Positions 1-11,748 of a stretch of DNA of 64,000 nt are shown piece by piece. Both the position numbers and the translations under genes were made by a program. Position 1 is the stretch's first letter; every line of letters begins with the position of its first letter. The notes under the pieces are model-generated. The model did no database searches, was not told the origin of the DNA, and saw nothing but the letters and a program-made list of their open reading frames with translations. Origin of the DNA: Cornus controversa (Eukaryota; Streptophyta; Magnoliopsida; Cornales; Cornaceae); assembly GCA_026545225.1 (NCBI GenBank), contig CM048845.1, positions 93,498,533 to 93,562,532 on the forward strand, given 5' to 3'.

Positions 1-8
1 AAAATAAA

Positions 9-523
9 AGTGAGCCAATCTCTTAAAAAATATTTTTTGTTAATAAATATTAATTTATTCTTTGAATGACCATGTTATCAATTTTTAATAATATCATTAA
101 TTCATACATTTTGATAAATATTTTCATGTTAATTTTTAATCTCCCGAACTTTCAACTTTAACATATTTAATTTGTAATAATATATTTTTGCAATTTGTTG
201 AATGTTAATGTTCATTTTTAATTAGTTAACCTCTAATATTGTAATTTTTTATTTTTAAAAAGCATTGAATATTATTATCCTCTTTTCCAAATAAAAATTT
301 TTAGAGAAAATTAAAAATGAACATTAACATTCAACAAATTGAAAAAATATACAATTACAAATTATAAATGATAAAGTTAAAAGTTCGAGAGATTTAAAAT
401 TAACATGAAAATATTTATCAAAATGTATGAATTAATGATATTATTGAAAATTAATAACATCATCATTCAAAGAAAATAGTAATATTTATTGATATTTTTG
501 TATTGCAAAGAGATTGACACACT
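9..523. repeat. AT-rich foldback (inverted-repeat) element
   Basis: The two halves are imperfect reverse complements: about 190 bases after position 50 reappear inverted before position 490. The ends match as a terminal inverted repeat, agtgagccaatctctt on the left (9-24) and its near complement aagagattgacacact on the right (508-523). No coding capacity is visible. It is probably a foldback-type MITE. The left target duplication cannot be judged because only eight bases precede it. Confidence 0.7.
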
Positions 524-1083
524 TGTTTTTCTCTATTTTTTACATTTGGTGGGGGATTTTCGTCACAATTATCCCTCGTGAGATTTTCATTAGTTTATGA
601 GAGGTTTTTTTCTGGCCAGTCAAAGGGTTTTTTTTTTTTTTTTTTTGCAGTTTGCCCTCTTTCAAATGTAGAGTAATTCCACTTATGAAAAATGTTTTAA
701 AATGGAGTTATTACAAAAAAAAAAAAAATTAACCGAGCACTTTTGATTGATCATATATACAAAATATAAGGAAATAGAACCTCCCATCTCACAACAAAAT
801 AAAATGCGCATCATACGCATATAATATTCATACGCTAACAAAGCATGATCACATCTTCCGTTAAATCTTTCCTTTTTATCCACTTTATTAACCATTTAAT
901 TAGTGAATATTATAGAGTCAAATTATTGTAAGGTTGACGGAGAATATTTTGAATAATATATAAAAAGGCCGAATTTCACAAAAGCTCATGAACTATCAAA
1001 TTCAATCAAATAACCTCCTAAACTATTGAACGCTTCCCCCAAGTAATAAGTATCATGTAAGACTAAATGTTAAAAGAGTCATC
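524..1083. other. AT-rich spacer, no gene seen
   Basis: Low-complexity T and A runs with no recognisable coding segment. The short open frame at 683-895 (-) is unconvincing because it is biased by A/T runs. Confidence 0.5.
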
Positions 1084-1573
1084 AGAGCATTCACAGTAAC
1101 ATTTCTGAATTTGGCTCTTCGAAATTTGAATTGCACATCAGTATTTTGAAGAGTCATGTCAGTGGAGCAGAATTTCTAAATTTTGGCTTTACATTACACT
1201 CTTAGAATTTCTGCTAGCAAAAAATAATAATATTATAATAAAATTTTAGTTTTAATTATTATTATTTTTTATTTTTTCCTAACCACCATATTTTCTATCT
1301 TATATAAACACTCATTTGCTCATTCATAAAATCATCACTATATTCATTTTTTTTCATTCTAGCGAAATATCATTCGCCATATCCTTTCATTTTGAAATTT
1401 TAATGGCTTCATCATCACAATCGTTTCCTTTGCGAGACTCTAATTCTTCATTTTCTTTGTCATCCTGCTCATCAATATATTTTAACACATTGATTAAACA
1501 AAGACTAAACGCCTACAAATCGGTTCTAAATTGCGCAACGCTGGAGATGGTAGCACAGGTCTTTTAACCACCT

Positions 1574-2715
1574 AAGAGGCAGTACATTCATCGCGACATG
1601 ACGGAAAAGGAAGCTAGGCCACTGTCAGCTAATAAAAGACTAATTTGATAAGAATTGCACATATACACTAGAGATATTTTTCAAACGATTCAGGATGTGA
1701 TGAGAACTATTTCTTCGTTTCCTGAATGCTGTTAAAGTTTATGAAGACTTTTTCATTCAAAAAAGGGATGCGATTGATCTTATAGGGTTGTCTTCTATAC
1801 AGAAGATGACAACTGTAATACGTATACTTGCATATGGTTGTGTAGTTGATCACTGTGACATGTATATTAAAATTGGCGAGAGCACTACCATTAGAAGTTT
1901 GATGACATTTTGTAATGTTGTTGTTGTTGTGGTGTGGAGAAGTACATGTGCCGACCAAACGAAGTTGACATAGCACGATTGTTTTAAGAAATGGCGGCTA
2001 GAGGATTCCCGGGTATGTTTGGTTCCATCGACTACATGTACTAGAAGTGGAAGAATTGTCCAATGGAGTGGCATGACACGAATAAGGGACGCTCCCATAA
2101 AGTTACTCTTATATCGGAGGTGGTAGCCTCACAAGATTTGTGGATTTGGCATGCATTTTTTGGAATACCGGGTTCACACAATGATCTAAATATGTTAAAG
2201 CATTCCTTGGTATTTAACCGTATTGTTAATAACCGATTACCTCTGAATAATTATATGGTGAATGAGCATTCCTATGAAATGGGGTATTACCTATCTGATG
2301 GTATATATCTTTAGTAGACAACTTTGATGCAGACCATTCCAAATTCAAGAATTGAAAAAGATAAATTATTTGTTCAAAGACAAGATGAATGCATAAAAGA
2401 TGTGGAGCAAGTTTTGTGGGTCTTTCAAATCAAATAGACAATAACTCAATGACCAATGCGTTATTGGGATAAGATGGAGTTGTACCTCATAATGAAAATG
2501 TGCATAATCATTCACAACATGATCATTGAAGATGAGTGCTACACCAGTGCTGAAAATTGGTCTCTGCTACTGGATGAGATGATCCCGACTCATTTTTAGT
2601 CAAGACCAACAGTTTAGCAGCACACATCTATTATTGCCAAATCCAGATTCGCAACAGAGAGACAAATATGCAATTGAGGAACAATTTGATAAAAAATTTG
2701 TGAAACTGCTTTGGT
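1574..2715 (+). pseudogene. Harbinger-type (DDE_4, ALP1/HARBI1-like) transposase remnant
   Basis: Conserved blocks of plant Harbinger transposases can be read in order across different frames: KRQYIHRD near 1574, IRILAYGCVVD and IGESTT near 1806-1890, RGFPGMFGSID near 1995-2030, WIWHAFFGIPGSHND near 2145-2180, MGYYLSDGIY near 2280, and KDVE followed by HNMIIEDE near 2400-2535. These blocks carry the three acidic residues of the DDE triad (SID, HND, DVE). Several stops and frameshifts break the frame, for example right after GSIDYMY and after DGIYL, so no transposase can be made. The longest intact piece is 2063-2314. The family assignment is confident and the outer limits are approximate. Confidence 0.85.
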
Positions 2716-2796
2716 GATGAAGACGAAGACAATTAAGTTATGTCGCATTTTTATGCTTTTAAGATGCTATGAAATATTATGCAATAAAAATCTTTA

Positions 2797-3065
2797 GGGT
2801 AAATATCACTTACACCCATTCAGTTTAGGCAATATCCCAACTAGACTCCCTCTAGTTTTGATATTTTCGACTACACTCCTTGAATTTTGGGTTTATGTAT
2901 CGATTTTTTCTTTCTGTTAGTGCGATGTCAGCAGATTTGCTAACATTAGCAAGAGAGTAAATTTGACGGACGTTACTGACAGGGAGTGTAGTCGAAAATA
3001 TTAAAACTAAAGGGGTTCTGATCGGAATATTGCCCAAACTCAAGGGGTGTAAGTGGTATTTACCC
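2797..3065. mobile_element. MITE with GGGTAAATATCACTTAC termini, 9-bp TSD
   Basis: This 269-bp element has terminal inverted repeats starting GGGTAAATATCACTTACACCC. The flanking 9-mers aaatcttta (2788-2796) and aaatattta (3066-3074) match at 8 of 9 positions, which suits a Mutator-type (MULE) non-autonomous element. It lies within the Harbinger remnant, so it inserted later. The open frame 2852-3067 (-) only reads through it. Confidence 0.75.
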
Positions 3066-3791
3066 AAATATTTATTATGAAATTGTTTTTTATACTATTT
3101 TTGAATAAAAATTTTATTCAACCAATACAAGATAAATTTAAACATTACAATATCCATTATGGATTAAACAAAATACAACAGAGTTGATTTATATATATTT
3201 GTTTGCGAAATGAATGAATGTAGGGGTTGATGAATTTATAGAGGTGAAAAAAGAACAAAAAATTCCACTATTTTGGCCAATAAAACTGTTTTAGGCACTG
3301 TTCGGGATTGCCAAATAATGCCTAATGGCTCTATTGGCAGTCTAACATTTTTTTTATTTAAAAAATAGCATGAAAAATTCAAAAAATATCATTTTGGATG
3401 GCCAAAGATGACCTTAGCTCTGCCCAACGGTCATATGACAGTTGGCTAACACTGCGATTGGGCCACGCAGCGCACATTGCTTTTTTATTTTAAAAATCAC
3501 TAATCGATTAGTGGTATTTAGTTTTTTTTTATTTTTATAAAAGGGCCTGCAATCGCTTAACGGATTGTCGGATTGTGCGATCCGTTCTACAAAACGTAAG
3601 TAGGGCCTGCATTTTAAGCGAGCCCATTGGAGTCAAAAATTGGGCTTGGCTTCGCCATACCTGGACCTGCTCTTAGTTGGATAATGAGATGACAAAAGAG
3701 TCTCTCTTTAGTTTATTAAAATTAATGAAAATAAAATATAAATTACAAAATTATCTTATTGTTTATTCTCAAACGTCTTTGTATTTTTTTA

Positions 3792-3937
3792 GGGTAATGC
3801 TACTCAGGCAGAATTCATATGCAGAAACTTTTACATCCATTGGATGCATGTGGTAGGCCCCACCACATACACTAACCACATGCATCCAATGGATGTAAAA
3901 GTTTCTACCTATGAATTCTGCATAAGTAGCATTACCC
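3792..3937. mobile_element. 146-bp hairpin MITE, GGGTAATGCTACT termini
   Basis: This is an almost perfect hairpin: about 62-bp arms flank a short loop around 3855-3875. The left arm begins GGGTAATGCTACT and the right arm ends AGTAGCATTACCC apart from small mismatches. Both flanks read attttttta (3783-3791 and 3938-3946), a 9-bp duplication as Mutator-type elements make, although the low complexity weakens that evidence. No coding role. Confidence 0.75.
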
Positions 3938-4024
3938 ATTTTTTTATTTTGAAAAGTAGCCAAGTTGTATTACGATAAAATAACCCACCGAAACTTTCAC
4001 TCCCAAGCTCCACTGATTTTTTTA

Positions 4025-5015
4025 GGGTAAAATATACTGACCTCTCCTGAGGTTTGACCTAATTACACCGATATCAAATTAATGGACTTTGTTACAATGA
4101 CCTCTCTTGAGGTTTGCTCCGTTAGATAAAGATTCCCCTCCGTCCAAAATTCTGTTAGTTTTATCAAAAAATATTATGATAAATTACACTGACTTCCCCT
4201 GAGGTTTGGCCTAATTACACTCAACATCAAACTAATTGATTTTGTTACAATGCCCTCCCTGTAACAGAAATGAACTAACCGACGTTAACTTTCGGGTAAA
4301 ATGTCTATTCTACCCTTAATATTATATTAATATAAAAATTAAAATATTTTTATATATAAAATGACATTTTTGCCCATCTAATATAATAATATTTACTATA
4401 TTATATATATAGTAAATATTATTATATATATGTGTGTATGTACGCACAACTCTAGCTGTCATCATCACCCCATCGACCACACCAAGATTACCGTCATGTC
4501 ACATACCAAACCGACCACTCACAACTGTCATGCTGTGAACCACCACTAGCCGAGCCACCACAACCATTGTGCACAACCACAACTGCCATGGCCACCACTG
4601 TGCTCCCACCATGTAAATATTATTATATTAGATGGGCAAAAGTGTCATTTATATATATAAATATTTTAATTTTTATATTAATATAATATTAAGGGTAGAA
4701 TAGACATTTCACCCAAAATTTAATGTCGGTTAATTCATTTATGTTACAAGGGAGGTCATTGTAGCAAAATCAATTAGTTTGATGTCGGGTGTAATTAGGC
4801 CAAACTTTGGGGAGGTCAGTATAATTTATCCCAAACTTCAAAGGAGGTCAGTGTAATTTACTATAATTTTTTTGACAAAACTAACAGAATTTTGGATGGA
4901 GGGGGGTCTTTGTCTAACGAAGCAAACCTCAGGGGAGGTCATTGTAACAAAATTCATTAGTTTGATGCAGGATGTAATTAGGCTAAACCTCAGGCGAGGT
5001 TAGTGTATTTTACCC
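4025..5015. mobile_element. 991-bp foldback element with nested inverted repeats
   Basis: The two arms, each over 350 bp, are inverted copies. The left end GGGTAAAATATACTGACC pairs with the right end ending TTAGTGTATTTTACCC. Within each arm the motif 'gacctcccctgaggtttggcctaattacac' (paraphrased consensus) occurs twice in direct orientation, so one MITE unit seems to have inserted into or duplicated within another. A short CCACCA-rich core (about 4445-4612) separates the arms. The flanks attttttta and tttttttta are close to a 9-bp target duplication. There is no gene. Confidence 0.75.
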
Positions 5016-5299
5016 TTTTTTTTATTTGTATATTATACCCATAATTTTGTAAAATTATATAAATACTTCCACTAAAATTTCAAAAATACTAAGTATGACT
5101 CCACTAAAATTTTAAAAATATCCTAGTATATAAGAGTGAGTTTGATAACCCAATTCAGCACTTAAAACTAAAAAAGTTCGTAGGTTAGTTAACACTGAAT
5201 GCAGTGATTTTAATTTTAAGACTATTTTTTATTAACATATTTGCCCTCATATATAAGACTCAATCGCCTACCGTCCTGAGATATCCTGCCACTTCTTCC

Positions 5300-5894
5300 A
5301 TAATTCCTCCCCTACAACTTCTATATATAAAGAAATTCAAATACCATCCATATTCAACTTCTTCCACATTCCTCCTTTGCAACTTCTATATAAAAAAAAA
5401 ATCCAAATACAATTCGTTTTCACATAACTCTTTTTTCTAAAATTAGGATAAAGTTTCATATTCAACTTCTTCTACGATTCCTCTTCGCAACTTCTGTATG
5501 CATATATATATAAAAAAATCTTTAATACCATTGGTTTTCACATAACTCTCCTCTACAAATTAGAGTAAAGTTTGATATTCAACTTCTGGCACTATTTTTC
5601 CTCTGCAACTCCTATATATATATATATATATATATATATAACTCCAAATATCATCCATTTTCACAAGTAATTTCACAATATCCCTTGGATTCCTTAAATT
5701 TAGGAATCTCACCAATAATAAAACACCTTTTCCCATTATTATAGGAAATCATAAAAGGAGAAATTTTATTAGTGATGGGATTTCCCAATACACAGAATCC
5801 CCGTGGTATATAATAATTTCTCCATTTTCACATAACACTTCCCCTTAAAATCAGCGTAAAGTTTTATATTTAACCTCTTCCACGGTTTGTCCTT

Positions 5895-5947
<53 letters not shown>

Positions 5948-5985
5948 AATCTCCAATACCATCCATTTCACATGACTCTACCCAC
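5300..5985. repeat. Degenerate ~115-130 bp tandem repeat with (TA)n tracts
   Basis: About five imperfect units each carry the order 'aaattaggataaagttt', 'ttcaacttcttccac', 'cctctgcaacttc', a TA-rich tract, 'aatccaaatacca' and 'ttttcacataactc'. Long (TA)n microsatellites sit inside two units (5615-5640, 5905-5944). An unrelated stretch of about 150 bases interrupts the array around 5665-5815. The small open frames here are products of the repeat. Confidence 0.65.
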
Positions 5986-6762
5986 CAAGACCTTAAAATT
6001 AGGGAACTTAAAATTAGGGTAAAGTTTGCGTTTATTTACGGTTATTTCATAAAAGATAAAATTAGGGTAAAGCTTTTGTTTATAATATAGTTGCATATTT
6101 ATCATTAGAGCAGTTTTATTGTGTTTATATATTTTTTATTTCACTTTTTGTTTTTTTGATTAATTATACCCCTTGTATAGTATCACCTCTACTAAAATAT
6201 CATAAATATTTTTTACTATTTCTGCATCTTTATCTTATATTCTAGAACCCTTCATATATATGTGTGTGTGATGTGAAGTACATTTTGTTTAAATTTATTC
6301 TACCACAAATTAAAATATTGAACATTAACAACAATAATTCAAGTAATTCAACCAAAATAGAGCAGAAAAATAATATTATAAGATAATTTTAAAAAATAGT
6401 AAAATTATAAAATATGATAGGCGAATATAAAATTAACAAATAATACTAAGAAAGCAAAATACTAACAAAATGAAGGGAAAAGATTTATTCATAAATAATA
6501 ACATAGTCCAAAATGATGAAAAAAAACCTTGTGAAATGCAGTTTAGACTCATCCAGTAAACTTATCCCTCGATGAAAACATATGCTTGAGTGAAATGAGT
6601 TGTTGTATCATTTTTCTTACAATATCTTTCATAAAAATGCTATAAGGATATTGAGGGCAACAATGTAATCTTTAAAATTTCTAATTTCAGCTCTTGTATT
6701 TAACAAACAACCCTTAAAATGAAGACAACATCAAACAATTTTTCAAATTAATAAATCTAGTA
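5986..6762. other. AT-rich spacer, no gene seen
   Basis: No coding segment, RNA gene or clear repeat was recognised. Base composition is strongly AT-biased. Confidence 0.5.
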
Positions 6763-7819
6763 GGACAATACTTGGGTCCAACCTTAGGTGTACCAACTTA
6801 GTTCACTCATCTGACGTGACCCAATTAAAGCATGTCATGTGTACAAAAAAATTATATATTATTGAAAAATTAAAAAAAAGAACAGACCCGTTTTTAAAAG
6901 GTTTAACCCAATAGAATTCATCTCACCAAACAAATTTAAAACTCATCTTCCATCACAAAACCCTAGTTGCCACATCTCCACCCTCTTCTGCCACCACCAC
7001 CACTCTTCACCCTCTACTGCCACCACCACCCTCTCTTTCCATCTCTATCTTTCCATCCGCCTAATAGCTGTCACACTCCACCCTCCACCGCCACAGCCCA
7101 CCACCCTCTACCACTGGCACCACCACCATCATCTCTCTCTTAGATAGATCAAAACCCCGATAAGATATGAAATAAAGACATGCTTCCATTTTGAGCTCAT
7201 CTCATTCCACTATATTTTCTCTTATTATTTCTCTCTCTACCTCCACTGCCTTCTCTTCCTTCAGATCGAGGGTTTTAATCCAATCAATCGCTGGTTTTGA
7301 TGCTTGTTTTATCTAAATTGTTTTATCTAATTCACTTGGTATGTTTTCATTCGAAATGCAACAATCTAGGGTTTATTCTATTCTTTTTATATATTTAGCA
7401 TAGAAGCGATAATATATTGTTGTATTGCTGGAAGATGTGATTTTTATTTTTTGTAAATAAATGTTTTTTTTTCTGTGAATTTGACTTCTTGTGAACTGAT
7501 ATGAGGTTCTGAATATGAGCATCAAAGATAGGGAGAGTGGAAAAAATTTCGAACACATCAACACCAAAAAGAAATCAGGCATAGAGAATTTTGCTTGGTT
7601 AATTGCAAGCAGTCAGAGATAGGAAGAAAGAGAAAGGAAGAAAGAGAAAGGAGCGAATCTATCTTTTTTTTTTCAGATCTTTTGGTTTTACTCGTTAGAA
7701 ATTAGTTTTGGTCAATTTTAAAATATTTTTTTCTTTTAGACAGGTGTTTAAATTTTAGTGAACCACATCAGTTGAGTGAACAAAGTTGGTTCAGTTAGAA
7801 TTGAACTCAAATATTGTCC
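6763..7819. mobile_element. ~1.06-kb element with long TIRs (GGACAATA...)
   Basis: The left end GGACAATACTTGGGTCCAA and about 70 further bases are matched inversely at the right end, which finishes CAAATATTGTCC. Shared interior blocks include 'accaacttagttcactca' against its complement near 7770-7790. Flanking 9-mers aatctagta and aatttgata match at 6 of 9, so the target duplication is doubtful. Inside are a CCACC-rich tract (6960-7130) and CT-rich sequence resembling a gene leader, which could be captured host DNA. No intact ORF. Confidence 0.6.
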
Positions 7820-9396
7820 AATTTGATATTTAAAATTTCAGCGCTTAAAATTCAGTACTTAAAATTTTTGATACTTAATTTTTAATTTTTTCAAACAGCT
7901 CCTGAGGACGCTTCATAGTTGTTAAAGACCGCCCCTCTCATCATGGGTTTGTAAAGGCTGAAGTTGGAGTGAAAGACCATATAACAAGTGAAGTATTTAG
8001 TGATATATATATATTTTGTACGCATATATATATAAACAAGTAATAAAAGTAGCGCTGATGAAAGATTTATGAATATATATGTTTGACTATGAGCTATGGC
8101 TGAAACATGAAAGCAACAACAATTAAGTGAAAAATGTAACCACGGAATATACATAAAAAAGAAAGATAAAGAGAACAAATATATTACCAGGTAACCAGCC
8201 TACCACAGAGATATAATCACATGTGGCAATAATTCACTGGCCATAACTTGTCTTGTTTAACAATATTTTGTTTAATTGCGAAACACTTTGAACAGAATTG
8301 TATATCATATTTTTCACATTACTTGTATCTTAGTACATGTATATATATAATATATGCATATTTACATTTATCAACAATGATCCCTTCACTTTAGGAATAC
8401 AACACATGTAATTCCTTAATTTTAGGAATTGAATTACAAACATAAGGATATACTTTAGGAACAATATATTCCAATGATCATGTTATAACTGTAACCATAT
8501 CTTTTGATTTATCAAATTGTTTTTGATTATCAAATATTTAAAAGTAATGATACATACGGATGAAAAGACATTTATTCTACGTGGTGTGGTCTATCCCATA
8601 TTTAATTGCTCACATTTACTAATGGGGTGGGGTAGTTTGATTGTGGGTGGGGTGAGTTAGGCCTAGACAAAATTTTAAAAAATTAATAAATAAGAAAAAA
8701 AGGGTCAAGTGGCCGATAGAAAACAAACTGCACATGGACTTTCAGGCTTTCATATATTAATTACAAAATCCAAAAAAAATCATAATGTCAACATTAAGTG
8801 TTGGACTTGCAGGCTTCGTATTAATTACAAAATTCAAAAAAAATCAATAATGCATCAAAAAAATCAATAATACATTTATGTAATCGAAGTGATAATGTTA
8901 AAATAGATAGTATGAATAATTATAAATAAAAATAAAATAAAATTACTAAATAAGGTGTGAGAGAATTAGGAGTGATACTTATTAGTGATATAACAAATAG
9001 ACTTAGGTCACACAGGTATATACAAATTCACCAGTAAAAAAAGAGAAGGATTAGTTTGCATAAAAGGTCAAAGTTAACGATAAAAACTAATAATTTATTA
9101 AAAATAATTTTAAAATTAAATGAAATAAGAAAAAAAATCATTTACATAACACTATTTTATATTAACTTCTGCGCCGTATGTAATTGAAATGGCAATTGAT
9201 CAAAATTTGACAATTTACATAGAGTGAAAAAGAGCGTGGGAACTAAATGAATAGTAGGTCAACACGGCATGATTCTGCTAGAAAACAAAAATTATACAAG
9301 GAAATTCAGTCTTCAACTTATTCAAATCCAAGGAATCAATAATTTCAAGGTTTCAAATGGGGACTTGAAGAGGTTTGGATTTTAATTTACTTCCCA
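7820..9396. other. AT-rich spacer upstream of the UGT gene
   Basis: No gene was recognised. Open frames here (for example 7891-8178 on minus) have AT-driven composition and no familiar motif. Confidence 0.5.
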
Positions 9397-9401
9397 TGAT
9401 A

Positions 9402-9410
9402 TATATAAAT
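9402..9410 (+). promoter_or_regulatory. TATA box of the UGT gene (predicted)
   Basis: TATATAAAT lies about 135 bases before the start codon. Transcription would begin near 9432-9440 and give a leader of roughly 105 nt. This is inferred from position and consensus only. Confidence 0.55.
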
Positions 9411-9460
9411 AGAGACACATACACAACTCATAAACCATTCTTCCATCCAAGTGAACAAAG

Positions 9461-9463
9461 TAC

Positions 9464-9512
<49 letters not shown>

Positions 9513-9514
9513 CA
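9461..9514 (+). repeat. (CATATA)n microsatellite in the UGT leader
   Basis: About eight tandem copies of a hexamer catata/tacata lie between the predicted transcription start and the ATG. Such tracts vary in length between individuals. Confidence 0.9.
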
Positions 9515-9543
9515 TGATTCTCACACAACACTAATATTTCAGT

Positions 9544-10962
9544 ATGCCTTCTGCATCACCACCCCATGTAGTCATCTTCCCTTACATGGCTGTGGGACAC
9601 ACCCTCCCATTACTAGACCTCTCCAAGGCTCTTTCGTCCCACGGCCTCAAAATAACCATCATCACCACCCCATCAAACGCCCCAGATATCCATTCAAAAG
9701 TCTCGAATGACCCACAAATCTCTTTGTCCGTAATACCATTTTCGCGAGTAGAAAAGTTACCTGAAGGATGCGAGAACACTGCTCATCTTCCTTCCATGGA
9801 TCTTTTCGTGACCTTTGCGGAAGCCACCAAGAAGCTCAAGGTGCCCTTTGAAGGTGTCCTCCGAGAGATGTCTGAAGCAGGGTGTCTCCCCATTTGCGTG
9901 ATCTCGGACTTCTTCCTAGGCTGGACACTCGACTCGTGCCATTCCTTTGGCATTCCCCGTCTTGTTAGCCATGGAATGGGCGTGTTCTCTATGGTTGCCT
10001 CTAAAGCTGCCAGCTTGCGTGGCCCGTGCATAGATGCTATGTTGGATTCTGATCCTATACACTTCCCAGAATTGGAAATTCCATTCACCTTGACACGAGC
10101 AGACATACCAGTCTCACTCAAACACAACAACGATGACAACCCGTGGTTGCCGCTCTTGGCAGAGGTCGGAGAAGCAGATGCCAACAGCTGGGGTATAATA
10201 GTCAATAGCTTTGAAGAGCTTGAAGGTGAGTATGTAGCTGCTCTCGAGTCTTTCTACACGAAGAAGGCCAAGGCATGGTGTGTTGGTCCACTTCTACTTC
10301 GCAACGAGTCTGAACTAAAAGAAAACAATAAGGATCAATCTTGTTCCTACATCAAGTGGCTTGACAAACAATTGGGTCCAAATGTTGTGATATATGTATC
10401 ATTTGGTACACAAGCACTAGTGCCAGACACGCAGATGGATGAGATTGCATTAGGACTCGAGATGGCAGGACATCCATTCTTATGGGCAATACGATCAACC
10501 ACATGGATCCCGCCAGATGGTTGGGCCGAGAGGGTGAAGGAGAGGGGATTGATTGTATGGAATTGGGTGGAGCAGCGGAGCATATTTGCTCACCCGTCTA
10601 CGGGTGCGTTTCTGAGTCACTGTGGTTGGAACTCGGCGTTGGAGAGCTTGTCAGTTGGGGTGCCATTATTGGCATGGCCAATGGGGGCAGAGCAGCCGCT
10701 GAATACTAAGTTTGTGGTGGAGGGATTGGGAGTGGGGTTATCGATCCCACATGTAAGTGAGGGGAGAGACGATGGAAGCATGAGTACTGTTCAATCCGAT
10801 GTTATTTGCAATGGAGTGAAGAAATTAATGGATGGAGAAGAAGGGAAGAAAGCTAGGGAGAGGGCACAAGCATTGCAGATGATGGCAAGGCAAGCTGTGG
10901 AGAAAGGTGGATCGTCTTACAACAAGTTAAATGAATTGATTGAGTGCCTAACAAACAAATAG
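9544..10962 (+). CDS. UDP-glycosyltransferase (family 1, PSPG box), intronless
   Basis: A complete 472-residue plant family-1 glycosyltransferase, the usual length for the family, encoded in one exon. The family transfers a sugar from a UDP-sugar to small acceptors such as flavonoids, terpenoids or hormones, mostly in the cytosol. Visible features: the N-terminal catalytic histidine His19 in FPYMAVGHTLPL; a likely partner Asp122 in VISDFF; and a C-terminal 44-residue PSPG donor-binding box at residues 341-384, starting WVEQRSIFAHP, containing HCGWNS and ending in AEQ. The final glutamine is commonly linked to UDP-glucose use. The style of the termini (FGTQA, LLAWPM.AEQPLN) resembles the UGT90/UGT92/UGT95 group, but I cannot fix the subfamily or the acceptor. 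The start at 9544 is chosen because the conserved VVIFPYMAVGH block follows directly; the ATG at 9375 is out of frame and upstream of the TATA box. Confidence 0.93.
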   Translation: MPSASPPHVVIFPYMAVGHTLPLLDLSKALSSHGLKITIITTPSNAPDIHSKVSNDPQISLSVIPFSRVEKLPEGCENTAHLPSMDLFVTFAEATKKLKVPFEGVLREMSEAGCLPICVISDFFLGWTLDSCHSFGIPRLVSHGMGVFSMVASKAASLRGPCIDAMLDSDPIHFPELEIPFTLTRADIPVSLKHNNDDNPWLPLLAEVGEADANSWGIIVNSFEELEGEYVAALESFYTKKAKAWCVGPLLLRNESELKENNKDQSCSYIKWLDKQLGPNVVIYVSFGTQALVPDTQMDEIALGLEMAGHPFLWAIRSTTWIPPDGWAERVKERGLIVWNWVEQRSIFAHPSTGAFLSHCGWNSALESLSVGVPLLAWPMGAEQPLNTKFVVEGLGVGLSIPHVSEGRDDGSMSTVQSDVICNGVKKLMDGEEGKKARERAQALQMMARQAVEKGGSSYNKLNELIECLTNK

Positions 10963-11748
10963 AAGAATATGTAAAATATGCCTGTAATAGTAGTTACAGT
11001 GAGTCCATCAAGCTAGTGATTGTGTTATTTCCTGGTAATGCTAAATTCACCTTTTGCCTGCTTCTCGTTCTCAATATATTCGATAATCTTGAAAAAAAAC
11101 TTAGTTACTCCCGTTGCATATCATTCTCATTATATTCGATGATTTCGAAAAAAAATTAGTTATTTCTGTTGCATCATGCACCGCACATGTATTACATTTA
11201 AGACTATGATTATCCGATTTTTTTTTTTTTTTTAAACACAACATACCCATAAATAAACTTGACAATTTTTTTTTATTATTAAAAAACATAAATGAAGCCG
11301 GCAGCTTTGCTGGACTTTGAACGCTACCCAAAAATTATAAACAAAAGCTGATACATATCCAAGTGATATATGCATCGACGTACATGAATGTTGACCGATT
11401 AATGTAGGGATAATGTTTTCAATATGACTTTGTAAAAGTTGCATTCGTAAGCTTTGGCTCGAGATTTCCTCTAGATGTCTGCATGGTGCAAGCCGCCTCC
11501 CTCCTCTATCCTGGGACCAAATAAGCAAAACATGAGAGAGAGTCAAAGCAAGATAGTCAAAGTTGAGAAATGTTCTAGAGTGGCACGTGATCTATGTAAA
11601 TGATGAGATGGCAGTATCACCACACAATAAAGCCTGACTCCAAGATTGTAGCTTTAATTCCTCTCTTATTGCTAAGTTGACTTTTTCAAACCCATCAAGA
11701 AGAAGTAACCATCCAGCATGGCCATCTTCGTAATTTCAATAAAATGTA
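10963..11748. other. UGT 3' flank and spacer
   Basis: The UGT 3' untranslated region should occupy the first 200-300 bases. Beyond it I see only AT-rich sequence and shadow frames, and no gene. Confidence 0.5.

Larger units (their letters stand above)
1084..3676 (+). mobile_element. Decayed PIF/Harbinger-like DNA transposon (limits tentative)
   Basis: The limits rest on a short imperfect terminal match, agagcattcacag on the left against the inverse of cctggacctgctctt on the right. The flanking trinucleotides (tca/tta) resemble a decayed 3-bp target duplication typical of Harbinger. Inside lie a broken Harbinger-type transposase (1574-2715) and, 3' of it, a nested MITE (2797-3065). The class is supported by the transposase. 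The exact ends are inference. Confidence 0.5.

Noticed and set aside
9375..9710. 111-codon frame overlapping the UGT start
   Set aside because: Out of frame with the UGT, starts upstream of the TATA box and mostly reads the microsatellite.
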